Assembly: GCF_003403075.1 (NCBI RefSeq)
Contig: NZ_CP031557.1
Location: forward strand, 3,410,001 to 3,474,000
Source of the DNA: Flavobacterium psychrotrophum
GTDB taxonomy: Bacteria; Bacteroidota; Bacteroidia; Flavobacteriales; Flavobacteriaceae
DNA: 64,000 bases
Direction: 5' to 3'
Positions 29,465 to 37,566 of the stretch are shown here, piece by piece. The position numbers were made by a program, and so were the translations under genes. Positions within the stretch are counted from its first letter, which is position 1, and every line of letters starts with the position of its first letter. The notes beneath the pieces were generated by a model. It was not told the DNA's origin, searched no databases, and saw only the letters and a program-made list of their open reading frames with translations.

Positions 29465-32068
29465 ATGAAAAAGTTCATAACAAGGCCCTTGCAGGGCATG
29501 ATTTTTAGTTGTGTAATGCTATTGGGCATAGGCACAGTACCTGCTCAGGAGAAACCATGTCTGACCCAGGATGATTATTCCCTCTGGGGGACGACCCAAC
29601 TTTACGGCGCATCGGACGATGCCCGATGGGCTGCGTACCACACGCGCTTTGAAAACGGGAAGGATACCCTCACCCTACAGCAGACCCAAACCGGTAAGAG
29701 GTACCATTATCCGCAAGGGGCATCCGTGCTTTTTGCCGCTGGCGGGCTTGCCCTTGTGCGTGATGCGCTGGCAACGTTATACCTGAAGCACCTGGATAGC
29801 GGTTCCCAGCAAGCCTTCAAAAATGTAAAATCATATGGGCTAAACGCGGATTCTTCCCACCTTTTTATGCTGCAAAACGATACCTTGTCGGTTATACGGT
29901 TAACTACCAACATCAAAAGGGTAATACCGGGCGTAACGGCATACACCTATAATACTACGGCCGATGCTCTGGCATATACGGTAGGTCTCTCTAATCAAAA
30001 CCAGGTAGGAGTGTTACATCTCTCGCCAAAGGGGTCTACTAACCCCATAATTGCTGCCGAAAGCACCGGGCATGTATTTGCCAACCTGGTGTGGTCCAAA
30101 CGTGGTGGGGAGATCGCATTTGAACGACATCCACTCAATGTGAGAGGTAGCGGAACTAAAGGTACAATAGGTTTTTACCACCTCAAAGGCAAAGCATTTT
30201 TTGAATTTGATGCGGCACGGCATCCGGATTTTCCAAAGGATAAAATAATCTCATGCACATTTCTAAAGCCGTTATCGATTTCCGATGACGGCTCGAAAGT
30301 GTTCTTTGGCATCGTAGCCGATACAATTGAAGAGGGTAACCCAATCGTTGATATCTGGAATACAGCGGATAAATTCATACATCCGGCGAAAGAAGAAATC
30401 CGGAACTGGGATGCTGTAGCAAAAGTAGCCGTGTGGTGGCCCGCGACCGGCCGGTTTTATACCCCGGTCCACAACGATCCTGCAACTATACTGACCGGTG
30501 ACCAAAAGGCTGTGTTGAGCTTTGACCCGGGGCAATACGAACCCCAAAATAATTTCAGGGGGCCCGTGGATATTACACTCACATTTCTGGAAACGGGAGA
30601 GCAGAAAAAAATCTTGGAGAAATGGGCCTACAGTCCTCCTTATTTGCAGGTGTCGCCCATGGGCAGATGTATATTGTATCAGAAAGGAAACCATTGGTGG
30701 GTATACGATATTACCAAAGACACGCACCGCAACCTGACGTTAGCTGTAGCGGATTCCGGACCAGGCTCGGGTCACCAGCGCGCAGGTACACCTGCGTTAG
30801 GGTTCGCGGGCTGGAGCAGTGACGATACGGCTGTCTTTGTATACAGTCCTCTCAACATTTGGAAGCTGGACACAGATGGCAGCAGCGCCATCCGTTTAAC
30901 AAAAAGTAACGGGGCCTCCATCTTCAGGTTTGCCTCAAAACCCGAGGGAAAGGTTAACATGGATGGTTATGCACCTCAGGTTATTGATACCGGTGGGCCC
31001 ATAGCGGTCAAAGAATACGCACACGCCTATACCTCATTCTACACATGGCAACAGAAGAAAGGGCTCACGAAGATAGTAACCGAAGCCGGAGAAATCGCGA
31101 ATGTAATTCCGTGCAAAACAAATAAAAGCTGGATGTATGTTTTTCACAATTATCAGGTAGCCCCAACAGTGCGGTTAACGGGTAAACATACCCCAAAAAC
31201 CGTTTATAGCAGTAATACCCAACAGGAGCATTTCGCGTGGGGCCGTGCAGAACTAATTGGTTATGAAGATTCTTCAGGAAACAAACTAAAGGGTATCCTT
31301 TATTATCCTGCAGGTTACAACCCGAGCCGGAAATATCCGATGGTCGTCCACATTTATGAAACACAATCCCATGGCTTTTTTGATTATATCAATCCATCGC
31401 TTTACAACCACACTGGTTTTAACATAACAAACCTCGTGGCGCAAGGGTATTTTGTATTGCTACCGGACATTACCTATCAAATAGGAGATCCGGGATATAG
31501 CGCCTTAGATTGTACACGAGCAGCAGTCCAAAAAACATTTGAAACTGTGCCTGTTGAGCCCAACAGGGTTGGGCTTGTAGGCCACTCGTGGGGAGGTTAC
31601 CAAACCAACTATATTATTTCAAAAACCGTGATGTTTAAAACCGCTGTGGCAGGGGCTGCCATCACAGACCTCAGGTCGAATTACTTCACGGTGGCATGGA
31701 ATAATTATATACCTAATTATTATCAATCCGAGTCGGATCAGGTACGCCTAGGAACTGGGTATTATGATAATCCTGAATTGTATATAAAGAATTCGCCCCT
31801 CTCCAGTGCGGACAAAATTACCACGCCTTTACTTTCCTGGGCGGGAAAGCAGGACAAGCAGGTGGATGTCAACCAGACTATCCAGCTTCATATGGCGCTA
31901 AGGCGGCTGGGGAAGAGAAACATTATGCTATTGTACCCACACGAGCGGCATGTGCTGATGCAAAAAGAGCATCAGGAAGACCTCACGTGGCGCACCGAAT
32001 CCTGGCTCGCCCATTATCTTAAAGGGGAAGCCGAGCCTTCATGGTGTAAAGCAGATAAACTTAAATAA
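29465..32068 (+). CDS. Secreted S9 family serine peptidase (prolyl oligopeptidase-like)
   Basis: An 867-residue peptidase with a signal peptide (about 1-28, GTVPAQ) and thus probably periplasmic. The first ~600 residues form the beta-propeller-type region; the C-terminal alpha/beta-hydrolase domain carries the nucleophile motif GHSWGGY (Ser708), an acid in GKQDKQVDV (Asp797 likely) and the catalytic histidine in PHERHVLM (His829). Family role: cleavage of short peptides, often after proline or with dipeptide release. As the third gene of a SusC-SusD operon it probably digests peptides imported by that pair. A strong terminator follows directly. Confidence 0.9.
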   Translation: MKKFITRPLQGMIFSCVMLLGIGTVPAQEKPCLTQDDYSLWGTTQLYGASDDARWAAYHTRFENGKDTLTLQQTQTGKRYHYPQGASVLFAAGGLALVRDALATLYLKHLDSGSQQAFKNVKSYGLNADSSHLFMLQNDTLSVIRLTTNIKRVIPGVTAYTYNTTADALAYTVGLSNQNQVGVLHLSPKGSTNPIIAAESTGHVFANLVWSKRGGEIAFERHPLNVRGSGTKGTIGFYHLKGKAFFEFDAARHPDFPKDKIISCTFLKPLSISDDGSKVFFGIVADTIEEGNPIVDIWNTADKFIHPAKEEIRNWDAVAKVAVWWPATGRFYTPVHNDPATILTGDQKAVLSFDPGQYEPQNNFRGPVDITLTFLETGEQKKILEKWAYSPPYLQVSPMGRCILYQKGNHWWVYDITKDTHRNLTLAVADSGPGSGHQRAGTPALGFAGWSSDDTAVFVYSPLNIWKLDTDGSSAIRLTKSNGASIFRFASKPEGKVNMDGYAPQVIDTGGPIAVKEYAHAYTSFYTWQQKKGLTKIVTEAGEIANVIPCKTNKSWMYVFHNYQVAPTVRLTGKHTPKTVYSSNTQQEHFAWGRAELIGYEDSSGNKLKGILYYPAGYNPSRKYPMVVHIYETQSHGFFDYINPSLYNHTGFNITNLVAQGYFVLLPDITYQIGDPGYSALDCTRAAVQKTFETVPVEPNRVGLVGHSWGGYQTNYIISKTVMFKTAVAGAAITDLRSNYFTVAWNNYIPNYYQSESDQVRLGTGYYDNPELYIKNSPLSSADKITTPLLSWAGKQDKQVDVNQTIQLHMALRRLGKRNIMLLYPHERHVLMQKEHQEDLTWRTESWLAHYLKGEAEPSWCKADKLK

Positions 32069-32071
32069 TGG

Positions 32072-32106
32072 CAAAGCAGCTCCTATAGGGAAGCTGCTTT
32101 GTTTTT
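32072..32106 (+). terminator. Intrinsic terminator of the SusC-SusD-S9 operon
   Basis: CAAAGCAGCT (32072-32081) pairs with AGCTGCTTTG (32092-32101) and is followed by a T-run. It lies between the peptidase gene and the convergent DUF6520-like gene. Confidence 0.85.
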
Positions 32107-32112
32107 AATCCT

Positions 32113-32400
32113 TTAAGGGATTTTATGCAGCTCAACGGTGCATCGGCCGGCGGCCGTCTTGCCCCAAAGTTGTTGCCCAAAATAAGGGCCACTTGCGCTA
32201 ACCGTACAGATTGGTCCTGCTTCCACCATACAATCGGTCTGGTTGTTACAGACAGTGCCCAGGTCATTACCTTTCACAAAACCGGGCTGAACGGTAATAA
32301 AGGCTTTCGGGCTTTCTGCTTTATGTTGTGTTGCATACGCCCCGATGGTAGCGATAGCCATAGCAGCAATCGGAACCAGATTTTTAATAGATAATTTCAT
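32113..32400 (-). CDS. Small secreted four-cysteine protein, DUF6520-like
   Basis: A 95-residue protein with a signal peptide (about 1-23, GAYATQ). The mature part has four cysteines (Cys51, Cys57, Cys65, Cys87) in the frame GTVCNNQTDC, GPICTV and GRCTVELHKI, and the QLWGK stretch typical of DUF6520-type proteins of Bacteroidota. Two disulfides are likely. I know of no defined function. It is followed in the same direction, reading backwards, after the MauE-like gene (75 bp gap), and the pair is a recurring combination; the MauE-like partner may handle its thiols. A secreted peptide substrate, signal or bacteriocin-like product are open possibilities. Confidence 0.75.
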   Translation of the reverse strand: MKLSIKNLVPIAAMAIATIGAYATQHKAESPKAFITVQPGFVKGNDLGTVCNNQTDCMVEAGPICTVSASGPYFGQQLWGKTAAGRCTVELHKIP

Positions 32401-32475
32401 AATATAACGATTTAAATTATGGCTTACTCTCTTAGCAGGTTTTCAGCCTTCCCCCTGATACCGCGCAGTATGTCT

Positions 32476-33981
32476 TCATTTCTTTTTAATTAATTGCTGT
32501 TGGGTTTCATGAATGCCCTTTGGCAAAAGGTATTTTACGATATGGGTTCCTATAAAACCGTAAAATACTCCTTGGTGTATGTGAAAACCAGTAAGCTTTT
32601 TACCATCAATATCATAGATGTAAAAGCTTTGTAAGTAGGCGCCATTGCGAAGGTCATACACATCGATGACACTCGCCTGACGCCACATTTCTCCAGGCTC
32701 AAAACGACCCCTTACGTCAGAATTTACAAAGAGGTGGTTGCCCGAGAGTGTACAGGATTTGTTTACCACAGCCGGGGGTAATGCGAATTTCCGCTCATTT
32801 CGGCTCTTTACATAGGTTAACTTTATGTTGGCAATCTTAAAGGTATCAATTGTAGTAAAGCGCCTGGGCGAAGTAAGCTCGGGACCGGTTAAAATTATGC
32901 CATTCCTATATCTGTAGACATAGGCAAACGTGCCGGAAGCAGGGTCAAAAGCAAAGGTGCCATCGACATCGAAATTACCATCTACCTGTTTCTCAAGTAA
33001 ATTTGTAAATAACGCCTCTCTGCCGGCGTCTCCCAGCAATACCTTTCCTATGGCACCCTGGCCGTCCGCCTCATTAATGGTTTTGGTTACAAGGCTAAGC
33101 GAATCAATAAATTCGAAATATGAAAAAGGGCGCTTCCCACGCCAACGCAACGCAAGGGTTGGGTTACCAAGCTTACCCCTGTATACAGCCGGAACACTCC
33201 CGTCGACAGCGTAAAATGTGGAGTCACGGAATTTGAGGTGCAATGCCTGTAAAGGCAACGAGTAATCATCCAGTTTGAGTAAGAAACGTTTCGTCGGTTT
33301 TAGATTATAGTTCAGCTGTGTCACTAACAAAGGGTTCGTGTTATTTCCAAGATAAATAAAGGAACTGTCAGCGCCTACCCAGTAATACGAATTAAACGAC
33401 AAATCAGTGTCGGAAACCTTCCGCGCATCATAAGGGAAGCGTCTCACAAAGTTGTTATGATAATGACTGAGGTTTTCTGAGTACAGATACAGCGCAACGA
33501 TAAAAGACACCGATAATGCACTTAACAAAATTAGTTTTGTAACAAGAAGTACTTTTTTGGCCTCGGGCAGCTCCGCAAACACAATCCCGATAATTGCCAC
33601 TGCTACATAGCAGAGATTAAAAATTATATGTTGCTGCCAGCTTAACTTCTCCAGGATACCGCCACAAGAACACGGAACAAAAGCAGCGTACTTCAGGACA
33701 ATGTAGATATAGGCCGAGAACATCACCATAAGCGATAACGAAGCGTAAAGACCAAATCTTCTAAATTTAGGTATCAATAGTACAACTGCAAGCAGCAACT
33801 CGGCCAACGGCACCACGTAAGAAATCACACCTGCAAAACTGCCAAGTATTGGTGACTGCCCAAGTTGGACTTGGAAATTTTCGAAGTCCAATAACTTGCT
33901 CACAGCCGCATATACAAATAGGACAATGTAAAAGATGGATGTAGTAAATACTATGGACCTGTTATTATATTGAAGGTTCAT
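32476..33981 (-). CDS. MauE/DoxX-like redox-associated membrane protein with C-terminal sensor-like domain
   Basis: A 501-residue protein. The N-terminal ~150 residues form four transmembrane helices of the MauE/DoxX type (start MNLQYNNRSIVFTTSIFY) with the paired cysteines VPCSCGG near residue 107, a feature of MauE-like proteins linked to disulfide formation or redox relay. After a further membrane helix (about 160-180) comes a ~320-residue hydrophilic region with repeated short strands (SFIYLGNNTNP, TFYAVDGSVPAVYRG, TFAYVYRYRNG), which looks like a periplasmic beta-propeller. I do not know a function for it. It lies upstream of the DUF6520-like gene in the same direction and downstream of an AraC gene, probably one module. 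Confidence 0.75.
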   Translation of the reverse strand: MNLQYNNRSIVFTTSIFYIVLFVYAAVSKLLDFENFQVQLGQSPILGSFAGVISYVVPLAELLLAVVLLIPKFRRFGLYASLSLMVMFSAYIYIVLKYAAFVPCSCGGILEKLSWQQHIIFNLCYVAVAIIGIVFAELPEAKKVLLVTKLILLSALSVSFIVALYLYSENLSHYHNNFVRRFPYDARKVSDTDLSFNSYYWVGADSSFIYLGNNTNPLLVTQLNYNLKPTKRFLLKLDDYSLPLQALHLKFRDSTFYAVDGSVPAVYRGKLGNPTLALRWRGKRPFSYFEFIDSLSLVTKTINEADGQGAIGKVLLGDAGREALFTNLLEKQVDGNFDVDGTFAFDPASGTFAYVYRYRNGIILTGPELTSPRRFTTIDTFKIANIKLTYVKSRNERKFALPPAVVNKSCTLSGNHLFVNSDVRGRFEPGEMWRQASVIDVYDLRNGAYLQSFYIYDIDGKKLTGFHIHQGVFYGFIGTHIVKYLLPKGIHETQQQLIKKK

Positions 33982-34060
33982 GGTTAAGTTTTTTGCTAAT
34001 TTCCTTCTTTAATAAACTCAACCTATTGCAATTCAGGAATTAAAAAAGTAAATACGGGAA

Positions 34061-34975
34061 TTATTTACCGGTTTCCCGTATTATAGCAGGGTTGCTGCCA
34101 AACTGTTTTCGAAATGCCCTTGCAAAGGTGGAATAATCATCAAAGCCACTTTGGCGCGCAACCTCTAAAAGTGCCAGGTCGCTTCCGATAACAAGCACAT
34201 AGGCGCGCTTTAGGCGTTCCTGAATATAGCATTGGTAAATACTGGTACCCATCCGTTTTTTGAAATCCCTTTTGAGCTCGAATTCATTAGTCCCAAATTG
34301 CCGGGCCAATGCCTGTGTCGTAGGGAAAGGGCCATCGCGGTGGGCCAGGATCAAATCGTAGACCTTTTGCACTGTATCATGCTGCTTTGGGCGGTCTTTT
34401 TCTTTTAACTTGTTGCTAAATAGATGTAAGGGCTTAAGGCCGAAGAGGTTTACCGCAAACCGCTGCTTACCGTAATGTACCGGGGTTAAAAAACAATCCG
34501 CCTGCAAGGCTACCCCCCTATTACTTTTAAACCTTAACACTAAAAGCTCGCCCGGAGAATCCGTTTTCTCATCCAGCACCGATACTGCCTTATTAAACTC
34601 CTGCTGCGAGGTTTTGTCCAGCAGAGCGACAAAATCATTCCTGTAAAGGGACACTTCCGAGCATCCGAGAAATAATGCTGCTCCACTGGTAAGGCCACGG
34701 ATTAAAAAATCCCCATCAAGAAGGAAAAGGCCGTTTTGGACAAAGCCATACTTCTTATGGGGATTTACAAAGGCCTTATGAAGCACAAGGCTACGCAGCT
34801 CCTCGCCAAGTAGTGCCGCTAATAGGCTTTCGGATTCCGGGCGGGCAAACTGATCGCCTTCAATGGCTGACGCACCGCCTGCCGTAACTGCCAACCGTGC
34901 ATTCCACTGCCCGAGTGCCAACTCAATAAGAAACCGTAGCAGGGTATTTCCTGATGTTATATTTTCCGCTTCCAT
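34061..34975 (-). CDS. AraC-family transcription regulator
   Basis: A 304-residue protein with a C-terminal AraC-type DNA-binding domain of about 95 residues: first HTH FPTTQALARQFGTNEFELK, second HTH LLEVARQSGFDDYSTFARA, then the family end FRKQFGSNPAIIRETG. The N-terminal ~200 residues are not a recognisable cupin and may sense an unknown signal. It is the first gene of a leftward run with the MauE-like and DUF6520-like genes and is the likely regulator of these and possibly of the SusC operon. Its GC-rich codons match that module. The 200-bp gap before the next gene (34976-35174) shows nothing I recognise. Confidence 0.85.
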   Translation of the reverse strand: MEAENITSGNTLLRFLIELALGQWNARLAVTAGGASAIEGDQFARPESESLLAALLGEELRSLVLHKAFVNPHKKYGFVQNGLFLLDGDFLIRGLTSGAALFLGCSEVSLYRNDFVALLDKTSQQEFNKAVSVLDEKTDSPGELLVLRFKSNRGVALQADCFLTPVHYGKQRFAVNLFGLKPLHLFSNKLKEKDRPKQHDTVQKVYDLILAHRDGPFPTTQALARQFGTNEFELKRDFKKRMGTSIYQCYIQERLKRAYVLVIGSDLALLEVARQSGFDDYSTFARAFRKQFGSNPAIIRETGK

Positions 34976-35174
34976 ACTGCTTCTATTTGCGCAGTACGCT
35001 AACAGCAGGCTTTCAAAAGGCAGAAGCGACTTGTGGCAATTCCACTTAATTCAAACCTGTTTTTTAAGCCATAGGCTGTCTTTACGTGCTGCATCGATTA
35101 CAATCCGCAAGGGTAACAATAAGGTGGTTCGAAGAAAGTGTAATTCAGGAGTAATTAAGGGTAATTCGGGATTT

Positions 35175-35459
35175 TTAACCCGACTGGTTTACATTGATGA
35201 ATTTGGCATTAAACTCAACCAGCGACGATTTCTCCAGGAACGCCCCGCCAAGTTCTTTAAGCCCCCTGAATAAATCCCCATCAATGTGTTTGAGTAGTTC
35301 CGAGGCCTTGGATAAATCCGGCAGGCTTAAAATGTGGTTGAGTACCAGGAGTTGTTTCCTGGGGATTTTCATGTCAATTCGAACCGCATCTTCCATTCCC
35401 GGTGCGCTTAAAAGTGTATCGTACACACGCGCTCTTTCTTCTGCATTCATAACGATCAT
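35175..35459 (-). CDS. Hypothetical helical protein at the left side of the mobilisation region
   Basis: A 94-residue, mostly helical protein of no family I recognise (MNAEERARVYDTLLSAPGM, then RKQLLVLNHILSLPDLSKAS). Start either at the ATG at 35459 or, better placed, the ATG at 35450. It is oriented away from the mob genes. The stop codon lies inside a small dyad, CGGG-N8-CCCG at 35167-35182. Function unknown; similar short genes are often accessory genes of mobile elements. Confidence 0.5.
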   Translation of the reverse strand: MIVMNAEERARVYDTLLSAPGMEDAVRIDMKIPRKQLLVLNHILSLPDLSKASELLKHIDGDLFRGLKELGGAFLEKSSLVEFNAKFINVNQSG

Positions 35460-35795
35460 GTTTTAGTTAATATCTTCATTACAAAGTTACTAAACCTTTA
35501 CCAAACGATCCCCGATGAAATTCAGCGGGGATTGGAAATCCGAAAGCCTCCGCCGTAACTTTGTTATTGTTGTCACGAATTCTTGGGGATTGTAAGAAAT
35601 GAACAAAGTACCACTAGGCATTGCCGACGGGATTTAAATGCACTACCTGCTACTGTTTCGAATGCGTTGTTTTTAAAGGGCGATGGAGGTTTCTGAGGAT
35701 ACCTTCTTTGAGGTTTTTACTGCACGTATGTTGCCTGAAACCGGAACGGCGCTCAGGAGGGCTTTTTTTGGGATTGCAGTTTTTTTTCGCAATCG

Positions 35796-35832
35796 GCAAG
35801 ATGTCCGGTTGTGATACAACCGTGAATCTTGC
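35796..35832 (+). other. Candidate origin of transfer (oriT)
   Basis: A two-part perfect hairpin lies 78 bp before mobC: outer stem GCAAGAT (35796-35802) with ATCTTGC (35826-35832), inner stem CGGTTGT (35806-35812) with ACAACCG (35816-35822), loop GAT. The 3' arm ATCTTGCTGCC recalls the nick region ATCCTGC of MOB-P type origins. A further dyad ATCCCCG/CGGGGAT is at 35508-35532. The whole 35460-35909 stretch has no convincing gene. Position upstream of mobC-mobA is where oriT normally lies. Confidence 0.5.
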
Positions 35833-35909
35833 TGCCCTTTACTCGGAACTCGTGGGCAGTGGACTAAATGATGTAGATAATGATGTTTACGAAATGAAAA
35901 AGATATATT

Positions 35910-36302
35910 ATGAAAGAGAAAAACACCATCACGCGAAGCCGCTGGATACACCTGCGCCTGCGACCTGAAGAACACGAGAAACTAATGCAAAAATACCACT
36001 CTACTACGTGCCGGAAAGTAAGTGAATTTGTAAGAAATTGCCTTTTTGAAAAACCGATAACAATACTACAGCGCAATGCTTCTTTAGATACCGGGCTACA
36101 GGAACTGACGGCGTTGCGTGAGGAACTTAGGGCAATTGGCCAAAACCTCAACCAGGTCACACACAAGGTCAATGCCAACCCACTGCTCGCCACAGATTCT
36201 AATTGGCAGGCGTCCTTCACTGTGCAGCGGCAGTCGTTGGATTTCAAGATTGAGGAATTGCTTACCAGTCTGAATACACTCGCCCAGACATGGTTGCTGT
36301 AA
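35910..36302 (+). CDS. mobC: MobC-like relaxosome accessory protein
   Basis: A 130-residue protein of the bacterial mobilisation protein MobC type. The N-terminal part (SRWIHLRLRPEEHEKL, then RKVSEFVRNCLF) is the ribbon-helix-helix-like segment that binds near oriT; the second half is a helix with GQNLNQVTHKVN, the usual MobC end. It would help the relaxase to open oriT. It overlaps the relaxase gene by 13 bp, so the two are translationally coupled. Confidence 0.85.
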   Translation: MKEKNTITRSRWIHLRLRPEEHEKLMQKYHSTTCRKVSEFVRNCLFEKPITILQRNASLDTGLQELTALREELRAIGQNLNQVTHKVNANPLLATDSNWQASFTVQRQSLDFKIEELLTSLNTLAQTWLL

Positions 36303-37564
36303 TTAAGACTGGCGTTTCGCTTTCCCGTATTCTTCGCTATAATGAAGACAAATTGAGTAGCGGTGCCGCAAGGTTATTAGGTGAAAAAAATTGCCCGTTC
36401 CAGGGAGGTGCAGTGGGGCTGATGACCAAACTTAACTTCATGGAACGCATGGCCGCCCTCAATAGCCGCGTGACACGCAAAAGTGTACACATTTCACTAA
36501 ATTTTGCGCAAAACGAGGAAAAGCTTTCAGACATAAAGTTATTGGAAATTGCCGCAGAATACATGGAACGGATCGGCTTTGGCAACCAGCCTTGGCTTGC
36601 CTATCGCCATTTAGACGCGGGCCATCCGCATCTGCACTTGGTATCACTGAAAGTACGCCCTGACGGCAGCCGAATCGACATGCAGAATATTGGGCGCAAC
36701 CAATCCGAAACCGCGCGCAAAGCAATCGAAAACACCTATGGCCTCACTCCCGCTGAAAATCAAGGTCAATTGCATTCGTACAGGCCAGATCCTGTCAGTG
36801 CTGGCAGGCTTCATTATGGGCAGCGGCCTACCAAGCAGGCCATTGGTAATGTACTTCAGTTTGTCTTGCAGAAATACCGATTTACCTCCCTTGCAGAACT
36901 AAATGCAGTTCTTGGGTTATATAATGTAAAGGCCGACCGTGGTAAAGCCACCTCCCGAACGTACGTTTCCGGTGGCTTAATGTACCGTGCGCTAGGCCCT
37001 TCAGGCGAGCCTTTGGGTGTACCGCAGAAAGCCAGTACATTTCATTTCGCGCCTACGCTGGGTAAACTAGAACAATTGTTTAAAAATTCAGAGGCTCACG
37101 CTATGAAAGGACAGATGCATACAAGGGCTGCTGTTGACGCAGTGTACCTTCGGGACCGGCCCAAAAACCTTTCCGCTTTAATGGAACTGCTAAGGCCTGC
37201 CGGAATTGACCTTGTACTTCGGGTAGCAACCACCGGCCAGGTGTACGGCGTTACATTCGTAGACCATACGAACTACTGCATTTTCAATGGGAGCACCCTG
37301 GGCAGAAAATACAGCGCTAAAAGCCTTTCAGACCGATGCAACGAAAACCTGCGGGACTCTGCCCTGGGGCAGCAACCCTCGGCCGCGATAGGCACGAAGC
37401 ATCCCGCTGGCGGGGAGGCCTCGTTGCAGACACACTCATCGCATAGTAGGCCTAGTGAAGGTACTACTCCAAACATCGTAAACCAGTTACTAAATCCTGA
37501 AAGCATTCAAGAGTACACATCAGGGGAATTTAAAAAGCAGAAGAAAAGGAAAAAAAGGCGTTAA
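36290..37564 (+). CDS. mobA: Relaxase/mobilisation nuclease (MobA type)
   Basis: A 424-residue relaxase. The N-terminal ~160 residues form the nuclease domain: RILRYNEDK near residue 14 contains the candidate catalytic tyrosine (Tyr17), and the metal-binding histidine motif YRHLDAGHPHLHLVS (His107, His112, His114, His116) is intact. It nicks oriT and stays bound to the 5' end during transfer. The C-terminal half is less conserved and ends in a lysine-rich tail (KKQKKRKKRR). It is followed two bases after its stop by the coupling protein gene. No mating-channel (Tra) genes are seen, so the element would be mobilised by a helper. Confidence 0.88.
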   Translation: MVAVIKTGVSLSRILRYNEDKLSSGAARLLGEKNCPFQGGAVGLMTKLNFMERMAALNSRVTRKSVHISLNFAQNEEKLSDIKLLEIAAEYMERIGFGNQPWLAYRHLDAGHPHLHLVSLKVRPDGSRIDMQNIGRNQSETARKAIENTYGLTPAENQGQLHSYRPDPVSAGRLHYGQRPTKQAIGNVLQFVLQKYRFTSLAELNAVLGLYNVKADRGKATSRTYVSGGLMYRALGPSGEPLGVPQKASTFHFAPTLGKLEQLFKNSEAHAMKGQMHTRAAVDAVYLRDRPKNLSALMELLRPAGIDLVLRVATTGQVYGVTFVDHTNYCIFNGSTLGRKYSAKSLSDRCNENLRDSALGQQPSAAIGTKHPAGGEASLQTHSSHSRPSEGTTPNIVNQLLNPESIQEYTSGEFKKQKKRKKRR

Positions 37565-37566
37565 AA

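Noticed and set aside
35621..35968. 115-codon frame before mobC
   Set aside because: Composition is cysteine/phenylalanine-rich and unlike a protein, it overlaps the oriT-like hairpin and the mobC start; treated as non-coding.
17000..36000. Left attachment site matching the 3' end of tRNA-Arg
   Set aside because: I looked for copies of the tRNA 3' segment near every boundary and found none; the left end may be lost, diverged or outside the window.
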